From Solidesulfovibrio magneticus (GTDB lineage: Bacteria > Desulfobacterota > Desulfovibrionia > Desulfovibrionales > Desulfovibrionaceae), in contig DLGG01000057.1 of NCBI GenBank assembly GCA_002482565.1, forward strand, positions 1 through 15,752: a stretch of 15,752 nt of DNA, in the 5' to 3' direction. A program made the translations under genes and the position numbers. Below the pieces are notes generated by a model. The model saw only the letters and a program-made list of their open reading frames with translations. It ran no database searches and was not told the DNA's origin. Shown here piece by piece: positions 1 to 6,753 of the stretch (the first letter of the stretch is position 1; each line of letters begins with the position of its first letter).

Positions 1-112
1 CGGCCGCCCCTGGTAGCTACGTACGTGGCGGAACAACCGTAGCCGTCGTGAGGCTAGGATTAACTGTTCATCATGTCGTAGTCAACGAAAAAAGCTTTTT
101 CAGCTTAAATCT

Positions 113-141
113 TTGGCCAGAAAACATGATGTTCATTTAAT
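113..141 (+). promoter_or_regulatory. Probable promoter of the phage-type repressor gene
   Basis: A -35-like TTGGCC (113-118) and a -10-like TTTAAT (136-141, 5 of 6 matches to TATAAT) are separated by exactly 17 bases. Transcription would start near 148, about 36 bases before the repressor ATG. The surrounding DNA is AT-rich compared with the rest of the window. The -35 matches only 4 of 6 consensus bases, so the call rests mainly on spacing and on the overlap with the operator-like dyads. Confidence 0.45.
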
Positions 142-153
142 TATGTGAATTAA
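123..153. promoter_or_regulatory. Operator-like dyads upstream of the repressor gene
   Basis: Two perfect inverted repeats lie side by side: AACAT-G-ATGTT at 123-133, and TTAATT-ATGTG-AATTAA at 137-153. The first sits in the spacer of the predicted promoter and the second covers its -10 box. An inverted copy of ACATGATG (present at 124-131) also occurs at 69-76. CI-family repressors commonly bind such dyads near their own promoter, so autoregulation is a reasonable inference. No binding is demonstrated. Confidence 0.45.
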
Positions 154-183
154 TTGGTGATACACTTAAAAGGAAGATTCGAC

Positions 184-942
184 ATGCTTGCAGCTTCGCT
201 TTCACCTTTCGACGAAAAAGCTGCAACCTCAGAATTCATGGAGGTTTTTGGACGCCTAAAGCAGGCCACGGGGGCGGGCACCGATACGGAACTGGCTAGA
301 ATACTGGGAATTAAGCAGGGTGCAGTGTCCTCGGCCAAGAGAAATTTACAAATCCCGCCTGTGTGGATTGCCAAGGTTTCAAAAGCTTTTTCCGTTTCGG
401 CCGACTGGCTTTTCTACGGCACAGGCCCCATGCTCCGGGGTAGTGCCCAGACTGTGCCCACAAAGGCGCAAGAACACACCACCTCCCCGATCTTCATTTC
501 CGAGGAAGACGCGCCAAACCACGGCCTGACCATGGTTCCCAAGGTCAAGGCCCGTCTGACCGCAGGCACCGGCAGCCTGGAAACCAGCGGAGAAGTGGAA
601 GGGTATTACGCTTTTCGAACGAAGTTCTTAAAAAGGAAGGGACGTCCGGGAAAAATGGTTCTGATGGACGTTGTTGGCGACAGCATGGAGCCTGTTGTTG
701 AGGATGGAGACACCGTACTGATAGATGAAAGCCAGCGTGAAATAATAGCCGGCGGCATGTTCGCGGTAGGATTAGAGCAAGAAGTCTTTCTGAAATACTT
801 GCTTCGTGTGCCTGGAAAGCTCGTTTTGCAAAGCCGTAACGAGCGTTATGCGCCCATAGAAGTGGATATGAACGGCGACCTGGCCGGCACGGTGCGCATC
901 ATCGGCCGAGTGGTATGGAGCTGCCGCGAATACGTGCGCTAG
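184..942 (+). CDS. CI/LexA-like phage repressor with S24 peptidase domain
   Basis: A 252-residue transcriptional repressor of prophage or island type. The N-terminal part (about 18-80) carries a helix-turn-helix around residues 34-55 (DTELARILGIKQGAVS) like the bacteriophage CI repressor domain. The C-terminal part (about 118-245) is a LexA/S24 self-cleaving peptidase domain: Ser167 in GDSMEP and Lys204 in VFLKYL form the expected Ser-Lys dyad, 37 residues apart as in LexA. Ala127-Gly128 lies 40 residues before the serine and is a candidate cleavage site. It would hold element genes silent and be inactivated by RecA-stimulated self-cleavage after DNA damage. I chose ATG 184 because AAGGAAG lies about 8 bases upstream; in-frame TTG 154 lacks a ribosome site. 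Its usual divergent partner would lie left of the window. Confidence 0.9.
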   Translation: MLAASLSPFDEKAATSEFMEVFGRLKQATGAGTDTELARILGIKQGAVSSAKRNLQIPPVWIAKVSKAFSVSADWLFYGTGPMLRGSAQTVPTKAQEHTTSPIFISEEDAPNHGLTMVPKVKARLTAGTGSLETSGEVEGYYAFRTKFLKRKGRPGKMVLMDVVGDSMEPVVEDGDTVLIDESQREIIAGGMFAVGLEQEVFLKYLLRVPGKLVLQSRNERYAPIEVDMNGDLAGTVRIIGRVVWSCREYVR

Positions 943-1035
943 CCCCTCAAAAGCCATTCATTCCCATGCCAAAACCCGCGCATTTTTCTACCATTTTCGA
1001 TCAATCCGTGCCAAATCCTCTTCGTGCCCGTCGTC

Positions 1036-1065
1036 GCCCGCAAACCCAGGCGCGGCGGGCCTTTT
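1036..1065 (+). terminator. Weak candidate terminator after the repressor gene
   Basis: GCCCGC (1036-1041) can pair with GCGGGC (1055-1060) around a 13-base loop, followed by CTTTT. The stem is only 6 bp and the loop is large, so this is a weak intrinsic terminator candidate about 95 bases after the repressor stop. The rest of 943-1290 shows no recognisable gene; short open frames there have no family features. Confidence 0.35.
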
Positions 1066-1290
1066 CGGTCTTTGTCCCCCTCTTCTAACTAGTGCCAATA
1101 TGATCGCCTCCCCGGTTGTCCGGCCAGAAAGCAAAGGACGATTCGCCCGCGCTCAAGAGTCCCGGAGATGTTTCTACGCACCCCACACCCCCTATCGCGG
1201 CGAACAGCTGTTGGCGCAGTGGAGCGCACCAGCCGCCGGTCATGGGACAAGAGCGTGGCAATGCCGAGTCTGGAGTGGTATGCGCCAAGC

Positions 1291-1581
1291 ATGAACCACT
1301 TCTTTGCCGCCGTCCTTCTGGCCGTGTCACTGGCAACGCCTGCCCTGGCCGACAATACCTCCACCCTGTACGGCCCCCAGGGCCAGTACCAAGGACGCGT
1401 AGCCCAACACCCTGGCAACAACTCGGCCAGGGTCTTTGACGCACAGGGGCGCTACCAGGGTCGGATCGTCACCCAGCCAGACGGCAGCAGCAGGCTCTAC
1501 GACCCCAGCGGGAAATATCTCGGACGCTCACAGCCACATGATTCCCAGGCTGATCGAAAAAAAAGACTGGAGAGCCAATAA
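1291..1581 (+). CDS. Small secreted protein with three internal 21-residue repeats
   Basis: A 96-residue protein of unknown function. Residues 1-20 read as a signal peptide with a hydrophobic core and a PALA cleavage site before Asp21, so the mature protein should be periplasmic or exported. The mature part is three imperfect repeats of about 21 residues (25-46, 47-67, 68-86) with the pattern [LV][YF][DG]xxGxYxGR, followed by a charged tail. Small proteins of this repeat type are, as I recall, frequent in Desulfovibrio genomes. The n-region (MNH) has no Lys or Arg, which is unusual. The ribosome site is poor: GGAG lies 15 bases upstream. Upstream in-frame starts would bury the signal peptide, so ATG 1291 is preferred. 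It sits alone in the element and may be cargo. No function is claimed. Confidence 0.7.
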   Translation: MNHFFAAVLLAVSLATPALADNTSTLYGPQGQYQGRVAQHPGNNSARVFDAQGRYQGRIVTQPDGSSRLYDPSGKYLGRSQPHDSQADRKKRLESQ

Positions 1582-2001
1582 CGCCTCTTGGCACACCGTA
1601 TGATCCTCAGGCGAGGCTGGAAGCAGGAGGCCAACAGCCAGTTCCAGAAGGGCGGTTTCGGTTCAAGGCCTCTTCGAGGAATGCCAACCGCGTCACGTTC
1701 GCTAGCGGGTTCGGCAATTCCCCCAAACGCCTGGGACGACTTGAGCTTCCCCCAAAGCGCACCATAGAGGCCCATAGAGGCCCGTTGCCAGGCCAGACGA
1801 CGCTAATGCCACGTGAGAGAGAAAAACGCTGTGGCAAGGAGATTAGCCGCCCAAGAAAAGCCGCCCAGAGCTACGACGCCGTCTTGGCCCCTTTGGCGGG
1901 CAGGAGTCCATGTTTGACGATGCTGCAAACCCCAGGCTCGTGAGAAGCTGCAGCGAGGCCGCGAAGCCCAAGGACGCACTCGGCGCGTCCAGGTAGTCGG
2001 C
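1582..2001. other. 420-base stretch without a recognisable gene
   Basis: No reading frame here has family features. The bases next to the integrase stop (about 1850-2001) continue the integrase frame on the minus strand after the stop codon, beginning ADYLD, which is the usual continuation of P4-type integrases. They are therefore best read as the decayed 3' end of that gene. A 10-base unit, CCATAGAGGC, is repeated twice in tandem at 1762-1783. The remainder looks like decayed element DNA. Confidence 0.5.
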
Positions 2002-2887
2002 TTAGGCCTGCATCATTTCCCGGCGCTCGGATAAATATTCAGCCCGGTTGTAGGCGGCGCGGATGGAATTGCGCTCGGCGTGGGCAAGCTGCCGCTCGAT
2101 AAGGTCACTGTTCCAGCCAAGCTCATTCAAAAGTGTGGAAGCCGTGGCCCGAAAGCTGTGGGTGCACATTTCCCCTTGCTCATACCCCATACGCCGCAAC
2201 GCCGCGTCAAGCGCCATGTTCGACATGCTGCGGCCGTTCGTCCGGTTGCAGGGAAAGAGGTAGCGCCCCTGACCGGTTCGTGGCGCGGCAGGGAGCAAGC
2301 GCCCCTCGCAAGTCCGCGCCGACGTTTCTTTCGGCAATGCCCGTGGAGATGGCGAAGATAAAAACCGCCTCGCAGAATTGGCGCAGCCGCTTGGCCGTCT
2401 CATGATGCCCCTTAGCCTCGATCTCCCGAAGAGTGGGCAGGATGGCGGGAGCGCGAAGCGTTGCTATCGGGACATGCCCGAAGGCCGGAAAAAGGTGCTG
2501 TTCCATACGCCCCAGGACTTTGACGGCATGGCTCTCGCTCCAGACCTTGACCTGTTTGGCGTGCCAATCCCGGGCGACCACCTCAAAGGTATTCGCATCT
2601 TCAGCCCCTTGAGCTTCGGCATCTGCCTTCTCCTGCTTTCGCTTCTCCCCGGGGTCTATCCCTTCTGCAAGCAATGTCCGGGCTTCATCACGCCGTTGCC
2701 GCGCCAGCTTCAAGCTCACGTCGGGCCACAGGCCGAAAGTCAGCAGCTTTTCCTTGCCGTCGAAGCGGTACTTGAACCGCCAGAGCTTGCCGCCGGTTGG
2801 GGTAACCTGGAGAAACAAGCCGACATCTTCAGCGGCCTTGGCGTTTCGGATGGCGACGTCCGTTAGGGGTATCGTCTTTTTCGACAT
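2002..2887 (-). pseudogene. P4-type tyrosine integrase, broken by deletion, frameshift and stop
   Basis: This gene once encoded a site-specific recombinase inserting an element at a tRNA. From ATG 2887 (GAGG 9 bases upstream) the first 199 codons keep the DUF4102 arm-binding domain (about 1-85) and the SAM-like core-binding domain (about 95-190), ending at ADLRGALAP near 2291. Homology then jumps frame and resumes near 2280 at RTGQGRYLFP. It continues through the box-II motif HSFR, the LAHAERN segment and the nucleophile motif NRAEY. The roughly 100 missing residues would include the first catalytic arginine (RPGEL-type box). A TAA follows MMQA where a tryptophan codon is expected, and the family continuation ADYLD follows in frame. 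With about 295 codons against a usual 400 or so, it cannot be active. Family expectations are from memory. Confidence 0.88.
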
Positions 2888-2988
2888 GGGGTATTTCCTC
2901 ACATCGAAATGTGAAGTCGCCATGGGGGATTGAGGTAAAATACCCCAACAATCACCGCCTCGGCGAATCGCCCCCGACAAATACCCCA
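2887..2988. repeat. Three copies of TGGGGTATTT in the integrase leader
   Basis: The 10-mer TGGGGTATTT occurs at 2887-2896 on the plus strand. Its complement AAATACCCCA lies at 2938-2947 and 2979-2988, so these two copies are in the opposite orientation. Distances between starts are 51 and 41 bases. One copy overlaps the predicted integrase -10 box and another adjoins the ribosome site and start codon. Candidate roles are arm-type integrase sites or binding sites for an excisionase or repressor. The identity is exact in all three; the role is inference. Confidence 0.6.
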
Positions 2989-3005
2989 TAAAGGCTGGAT
3001 GTCAA
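2978..3005 (-). promoter_or_regulatory. Probable integrase promoter
   Basis: On the minus strand a perfect -35 TTGACA (3005-3000) is followed after 16 bases by TATTTG (2983-2978) as a modest -10. It lies just past the terminator that ends the tRNA transcript and about 90 bases before the integrase ATG. The -10 overlaps one of the TGGGGTATTT copies, which suggests control by whatever binds that motif. Confidence 0.45.
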
Positions 3006-3012
3006 CGGACGT

Positions 3013-3050
3013 AAAAAGACGAAGCCGGACGATCTCTCGCCCGGCTTCGT
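3013..3050 (-). terminator. Intrinsic terminator of the rimI-pgk-tpiA-secG-tRNA transcript
   Basis: Perfect 10-bp inverted repeat: ACGAAGCCGG at 3019-3028 pairs with CCGGCTTCGT at 3041-3050 around a 12-base loop. On the minus strand it is followed at once by C and five Ts (3017-3013). It lies about 50 bases beyond the 3' end of tRNA-Leu. A second, nested hairpin (CCAGG 3059-3063 with CCTGG 3088-3092, inner GGTCT/AGACC) lies between the two and may help 3' processing or belong to the attachment region. Confidence 0.75.
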
Positions 3051-3101
3051 TAATTTTCCCAGGTAGTTGCGGTCTTTACCAGACCTCCCTGGACTCTAAT
3101 A

Positions 3102-3187
3102 TGGTGCCGAAGGGGGGACTCGAACCCCCACGGGCATGGCCCACCACCCCCTCAAGATGGCGTGTCTACCAGTTCCACCACTTCGGC
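3102..3187 (-). tRNA. leuU: tRNA-Leu (anticodon GAG)
   Basis: The minus strand folds as a class II tRNA of 86 bases with encoded CCA. The acceptor is GCCGAAG pairing with CTTCGGC; the D-arm has GTG/CAC; the anticodon stem is CCATC/GGTGG with loop TTGAGGG, so the anticodon is GAG (codons CUC and CUU). A long variable arm starts TGGGCC, and the T-arm is GGGGG-TTCGAGT-CCCCC. It begins 11 bases after the secG stop and must be cotranscribed with it. E. coli has the same order, secG then leuU. The 3' half is the presumed insertion site of the element at 1-3101, since P4-type integrases usually recombine at tRNA 3' ends and this integrase starts on that side. Confidence 0.95.
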
Positions 3188-3198
3188 AAATATCGTCT

Positions 3199-3582
3199 CT
3201 ACTGCTTCGCCGCGCCAGGAGCCGGAGCCGCCGGGGCCGGAACATCCTCGAAGGTGACTCCCTTCTTGGGTTCCGCGTCCTTGGCGCCTTCCACGGCCGC
3301 CGGAATCTGCACCGGAGCCCCGCTGGCGTCCATCATGACCGATTTGGCCGAACGCTTGTGCGAGCCCGAATACACATTGTAGGCAAGCGAAGTAATGAGA
3401 AAGATCGCTCCAAAAAGCGCGGTCAGCTTGACGAGCAGTCCGCCTGCCCCCGTGCTGCCGAAGACGGATTGGCTTCCGCCTCCGAAGATCACCCCCATGC
3501 CTTCCTTGCCGGACTGCAGCAGAACCAGGATGATCACGGCCACGCAGGCGAGTACATGTACAGTAATTATGAGAGTTGTCAA
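3199..3582 (-). CDS. secG: Protein translocase subunit SecG
   Basis: A 127-residue inner-membrane protein of the SecYEG translocon, which exports unfolded proteins with SecA. Two hydrophobic helices (about 4-23 and 51-70) flank the highly conserved cytoplasmic loop LLQSGKEGMGVIFGGGSQS (21-39). The C-terminus is a long Ala/Pro-rich tail (about 85-127), longer than in E. coli SecG (110 residues). The start is TTG 3582: translation from there gives the canonical N-terminus MTTLIITVHVLACV, GGGA lies about 9 bases upstream, and no ATG or GTG is suitably placed. A rare start codon could tune its level relative to the enzymes upstream. It follows tpiA by 42 bases and precedes tRNA-Leu by 11 bases on one transcript. 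Confidence 0.95.
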   Translation of the reverse strand: MTTLIITVHVLACVAVIILVLLQSGKEGMGVIFGGGSQSVFGSTGAGGLLVKLTALFGAIFLITSLAYNVYSGSHKRSAKSVMMDASGAPVQIPAAVEGAKDAEPKKGVTFEDVPAPAAPAPGAAKQ

Positions 3583-3624
3583 CTGATTTTTCCCGTTATT
3601 TTCACGGACATGTCCGCGTGTTCG

Positions 3625-4380
3625 TCAAGCTGTCACAATCGCCGCGAAGCTTCCAGCCTCAAGGCTTGCGCCACCTACCAGCACTCCGTCGACGTTGTCA
3701 ATCCCCAAAAGCTGGCCCGCGTTGCCCGGTTTCACGCTGCCGCCGTAGAGAATGCGGATTTTGCCGCCAACAGCGCCCAACCGTTCGACCAGCATGGCCC
3801 GGACCAACGCGTGGGCCTCGGCCACTTCCTCCGGCCCGGCCGTGAGCCCCGTGCCGATGGCCCAGACCGGCTCGTAGGCCACGGCCAGCTTCTCTGGCGC
3901 GATGTCGGCCGGGACCTCGGCCAACCCGGCCTCGATCTGGCGGCGCAGCACGGCTTCCAGCTGACCGGCCTTGCGCTCCTCCACCTTCTCGCCCACGCAC
4001 AGGATCATGGACAGGCCGCTTTTCAGCCCAAAGCCCACCTTGCGCCCGACCATGGCGTCGTCCTCGCCCAGGATGTGCCGGCGCTCGGAATGGCCGGCCA
4101 GGGCGTAGGAGCAGCCCGCGTCCAGGAGCATCTCCGGCGCGATCTCGCCGGTGAACGCCCCCTGGCCCGAGGGATAGAAGTTCTGAGCGCCCAGGGCGAA
4201 TCCGGCCTGGCCGGCCAGGGCCTCGCCCGTGGCCCCCAGGGCGGTAAAGGGCGGGATCACCAGCACCTCGCGGTCGGCCGGCAGCTTGCCGGCCAGGGCG
4301 GCGACCAGCTCGGCGGCCGTTTTGCCCGCCTCGCCGCGAAGCTTGTACATCTTCCAGTTGGCGGCCATGAGCTTTTTCAT
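3625..4380 (-). CDS. tpiA: Triosephosphate isomerase
   Basis: 251 residues, the normal length for this cytoplasmic TIM-barrel enzyme, which interconverts dihydroxyacetone phosphate and glyceraldehyde 3-phosphate in glycolysis and gluconeogenesis. All catalytic residues are present: Asn8 and Lys10 in AANWKM, His97 in AGHSERR, and Glu170 in AYEPVWAIGTG, followed by the flexible phosphate-gripping loop. The C-terminal phosphate site is LYGGSVKPGN (211-220) and GVLVGGASL. I chose ATG 4380 because it overlaps the pgk stop as ATGA, has AAGGAG 8 bases upstream and gives the usual N-terminus MKKLMAANWK. GTG at 4389 is in frame but lies on the ribosome site. The 4-base overlap implies translational coupling to pgk. 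Confidence 0.97.
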   Translation of the reverse strand: MKKLMAANWKMYKLRGEAGKTAAELVAALAGKLPADREVLVIPPFTALGATGEALAGQAGFALGAQNFYPSGQGAFTGEIAPEMLLDAGCSYALAGHSERRHILGEDDAMVGRKVGFGLKSGLSMILCVGEKVEERKAGQLEAVLRRQIEAGLAEVPADIAPEKLAVAYEPVWAIGTGLTAGPEEVAEAHALVRAMLVERLGAVGGKIRILYGGSVKPGNAGQLLGIDNVDGVLVGGASLEAGSFAAIVTA

Positions 4381-5579
4381 GACTGGCACTCCTTAAGCGC
4401 GGCAAAGGCCGGCAGTTCCTTGCCTTCCAGAAATTCCAGGGACGCGCCGCCGCCGGTGGAGATAAAGGCCATCTTGTCGGCCAAGCCGGCCTGATGCACC
4501 ACCACGTCGGTGTCGCCGCCACCGACGATGCTCAGGCCCCTCACTCCGGCCACGATGTGGGCCACGGTGTAGGAACCCTGGGCAAAGGCGGGATTCTCGA
4601 ACGCGCCCATAGGGCCGTTCCAGACCACGGTCTTGGCGGCGTCCATGACCAAGGCAAAAAGCCCGGCCGTCACCGGACCGACGTCCAGGGCCACGGCGTC
4701 CTTAGGGATGGCGGCGAAGGGCACCTGGCCGCAGGGCTGCATCTCGGCCATGGGTTTGCCCGCGTCCTTGGAGATGATGAAATCCACGGGCAGGTAGAAG
4801 CCCACGCCGCGCTTTTTGGCCTCGGCCATGATCTCCAGCGCCGCCTCGAACAGGTCGGGCTCGACCAGGGACTTGCCCACGCCGTAGCCCTGGGCGGCCA
4901 GGAAGGTGTTGGCCATGGCCCCGCCGATGCACATGGCGTCGACCTTGGTGAGCAGGTTTTTGAGCACCCCGAGCTTGGAGGACACCTTGGCCCCGCCCGA
5001 GACGGCCACGAACGGGCGCTGGGGCGCTTCCACGGCCTCGCCCAGGAACTGCCATTCCTTCATCAGCAGGAAACCGGCGCAGCACTGCTTGGCGACCTTG
5101 GCGAAGGCCACCATGGAGGCATGGGGCCGGTGGGCCGTGCCAAAGGCGTCGCACACGTAGACCTCGGCCATGGACATGACGTCCCTGGCGAAATCCATGT
5201 CTCCGGCGGTCTCGCCCGGATGGAAGCGCAGGTTCTCAAGCATGAGGATCTCGCCGGGCTTGAGCGCCGCGGCCATGGCCCTCGTCGCCTCGCCCAGGCA
5301 GTCCGGGGCCATCTTGACTTCGCGCCCGAGCAGTTCGGACAGCCGCTTGGCCGCCGGGGCCAGGGAATACTTGGGGTCCGGCGCGCCCTTGGCCTTGCCG
5401 AGGTGGGAGCACAAGATGAGCGAGCAGCCCTTGGACAGGGCGTATTCGATGGTCGGCAGGCTCGCCCGGATGCGCAGGTCGTCGGTGATCTCGCCGTCTT
5501 TGAGCGGCACGTTGTAGTCCACCCGGATGAGCAGTTTCTTGCCGGCGACGTCGATTTGATCAATGCGGATAAGGGCCAT
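4377..5579 (-). CDS. pgk: Phosphoglycerate kinase
   Basis: 400 residues, typical for this monomeric two-domain cytoplasmic kinase that transfers phosphate from 1,3-bisphosphoglycerate to ADP. Visible motifs in order: the N-domain substrate site RVDYNVP (19-25), SHLGK (58-62), LENLRFHPGE (114-123), DAFGTAHR (144-151); the hinge and nucleotide domain GGAKVSSK (195-202); WNGPMGAFE (320-328); and the nucleotide-binding GGGDT (353-357) with STGGGASLEFLEG (374-386). AAGGAG precedes the ATG by 5 bases. It follows rimI by 30 bases and overlaps tpiA by 4 bases. pgk-tpiA-secG is a common bacterial arrangement. Nothing in the sequence suggests loss of activity. Confidence 0.97.
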   Translation of the reverse strand: MALIRIDQIDVAGKKLLIRVDYNVPLKDGEITDDLRIRASLPTIEYALSKGCSLILCSHLGKAKGAPDPKYSLAPAAKRLSELLGREVKMAPDCLGEATRAMAAALKPGEILMLENLRFHPGETAGDMDFARDVMSMAEVYVCDAFGTAHRPHASMVAFAKVAKQCCAGFLLMKEWQFLGEAVEAPQRPFVAVSGGAKVSSKLGVLKNLLTKVDAMCIGGAMANTFLAAQGYGVGKSLVEPDLFEAALEIMAEAKKRGVGFYLPVDFIISKDAGKPMAEMQPCGQVPFAAIPKDAVALDVGPVTAGLFALVMDAAKTVVWNGPMGAFENPAFAQGSYTVAHIVAGVRGLSIVGGGDTDVVVHQAGLADKMAFISTGGGASLEFLEGKELPAFAALKECQS

Positions 5580-5609
5580 GGGAACTCCTTAACGCGTGCC
5601 TGAGAGGGG

Positions 5610-6164
5610 TTATATGTTGGCGCTTGCGCCCTGCCCGGCCGTGCGCCGCATGACCAGGGCGTCCTCCCCGGTGTCGGGGTAGTACCGTTTTCGCACGCCG
5701 ACCACGGCGAAACCGTGGCGAAGATACAAACGTTTGGCCGGCTCGTTGCCGGCGCGCACTTCCAGATGCCCCTGCAACATGCCTGCTTTGTCGGCCTGTT
5801 GCAAGACATGGCCGAAAAGCCGAGACCCCAGGCGCTGCCCGCGCCGGGCCGGGTCCACGGCGATGTTGATCACCTCGAATTCGTCGCCGAGAAAATGGAA
5901 CACGCCGTAGGCGGCAAGATGGTCGCCGTCGCGGATGCCGTAGGCCCGGACATGGGGCCGGGCCAGGGCGGCGGCAAAGGCGGGCGCGTCCCAGGCGTCG
6001 GGAAAGCAGGCCCCTTCCAGGGCGGCCAGGGCCTGGGCGTCGGCCACGTCCAGGCGCTCGGGCGCGGCGGCTTGCGGCCCGCCTGCCTGTTGCGACGGTT
6101 CGTCCGGCGCGGCCCGCCCCGCTGTCTGTTCCCCGCTTGCGGGGCTTGCTGCATCAGGTTGCAT
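5610..6164 (-). CDS. rimI: RimI-like GNAT N-acetyltransferase
   Basis: A 184-residue GNAT-fold acetyltransferase. RimI acetylates the N-terminal alanine of ribosomal protein S18 in E. coli and in some bacteria acts on other protein N-termini. The acetyl-CoA loop is in IAVDPARRGQRLGSRLF (101-117). The catalytic-region motifs match RimI: LEVRAGN (134-140, Glu135), RLYLRHGF (145-152, Tyr147) and RKRYYPDTGEDALVM (158-172). An Ala/Pro/Gln-rich extension of about 35 residues precedes the domain, making it longer than the usual 150 or so. AGGAG lies 9 bases before ATG 6164 and no better internal start is seen, so the extension seems real. It is the first gene of the rimI-pgk-tpiA-secG-tRNA unit and diverges from the Nudix gene across 41 bases. 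Confidence 0.88.
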   Translation of the reverse strand: MQPDAASPASGEQTAGRAAPDEPSQQAGGPQAAAPERLDVADAQALAALEGACFPDAWDAPAFAAALARPHVRAYGIRDGDHLAAYGVFHFLGDEFEVINIAVDPARRGQRLGSRLFGHVLQQADKAGMLQGHLEVRAGNEPAKRLYLRHGFAVVGVRKRYYPDTGEDALVMRRTAGQGASANI

Positions 6165-6205
6165 TTCCGGCGTCTCCTGGCATCATGGCCGCCACAGGAT
6201 TAACC

Positions 6206-6739
6206 ATGGCGAAAAAAGCGATTCCCAAACCGGCTGAGGAAATGGTGGACGTGGTCGATGCAAACGACCGCGAACTGCTCGTCATGCCCCTGGCCGAAGC
6301 CCACCGCCAGGGCCTTTACCACCGCGCGGCCATGGTGCTGGTCTACGATCCCGACGGTCGGCTCTATCTGCAAAAACGCGCCCCGCACAAGGACCTCTAC
6401 CCCGGTCGTTTCGATCTCTCGGCCACGGGCCATGTCCAGGCCGGCGAGGCCCGCGAGGAGGCCGCCGCCCGGGAACTCCACGAAGAGCTCGGACTGACCG
6501 CCAAGACCCTCACCCCCGTGGACGCCGCCCAGGCCAGCCGGGATACGGCCTACGAGTTCGTCACCGTCTTTTCCGCCGGCCGCCTGGCCGACCCGCCGCG
6601 CCCCAATCCCGAGGAACTCTCCGGCGGCATGTTCGTGGACGAAGCCGAACTGGCCGCCCTGGTGCGCGACTACCGCGACTGCCTCACGCCCGCCGTGGTC
6701 CACTTCTTCGAAAAGGGCACGCTGTTTCCGAGGTTGTGA
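6206..6739 (+). CDS. Nudix hydrolase, YfcD-like
   Basis: A 177-residue cytoplasmic pyrophosphohydrolase of unknown substrate. The Nudix box is complete at residues 75-97 (G75, E81, R89-E90, E93-E94, G96), so the metal-binding and catalytic Glu residues are intact. The N-terminal lead MVDVVDANDRELLVMP and the AMVLVYDPDGRLYLQKRA strand resemble the YfcD and isopentenyl-diphosphate isomerase-like branch rather than MutT. The substrate cannot be read from the sequence. ATG 6206 is preferred to in-frame ATG 6185 because AGGA lies 7-8 bases before it and nothing comparable precedes the other. It is single, divergent from rimI and convergent with the suhB-like gene, with a hairpin repeat at its 3' end. 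Confidence 0.85.
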   Translation: MAKKAIPKPAEEMVDVVDANDRELLVMPLAEAHRQGLYHRAAMVLVYDPDGRLYLQKRAPHKDLYPGRFDLSATGHVQAGEAREEAAARELHEELGLTAKTLTPVDAAQASRDTAYEFVTVFSAGRLADPPRPNPEELSGGMFVDEAELAALVRDYRDCLTPAVVHFFEKGTLFPRL

Positions 6740-6753
6740 TTGAAAGGCGAAGA

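Noticed and set aside
13..26. Overlapping palindromes GTAGCTAC and ACGTACGT at the left edge
   Set aside because: Short palindromes at the window edge without context; they may belong to a control region but cannot be judged.
1762..1783. Tandem 10-base repeat as a satellite or CRISPR-like array
   Set aside because: Only about two copies, no spacers and no associated genes; likely a local slippage event.
2378..2866. 162-codon plus-strand frame opposite the integrase
   Set aside because: It lies wholly over the integrase N-terminal region, whose domains are clear on the minus strand; its translation has no recognisable features.
3577..3582. TTGACA at the secG start read as a -35 box
   Set aside because: It consists of the TTG start codon and the next codon, and no -10 lies at proper spacing; the gene continues an operon from tpiA.
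3136..5603. Long plus-strand open frames opposite secG, tpiA and pgk
   Set aside because: They are mirror frames of genes with complete catalytic motifs; no ribosome sites or family features.
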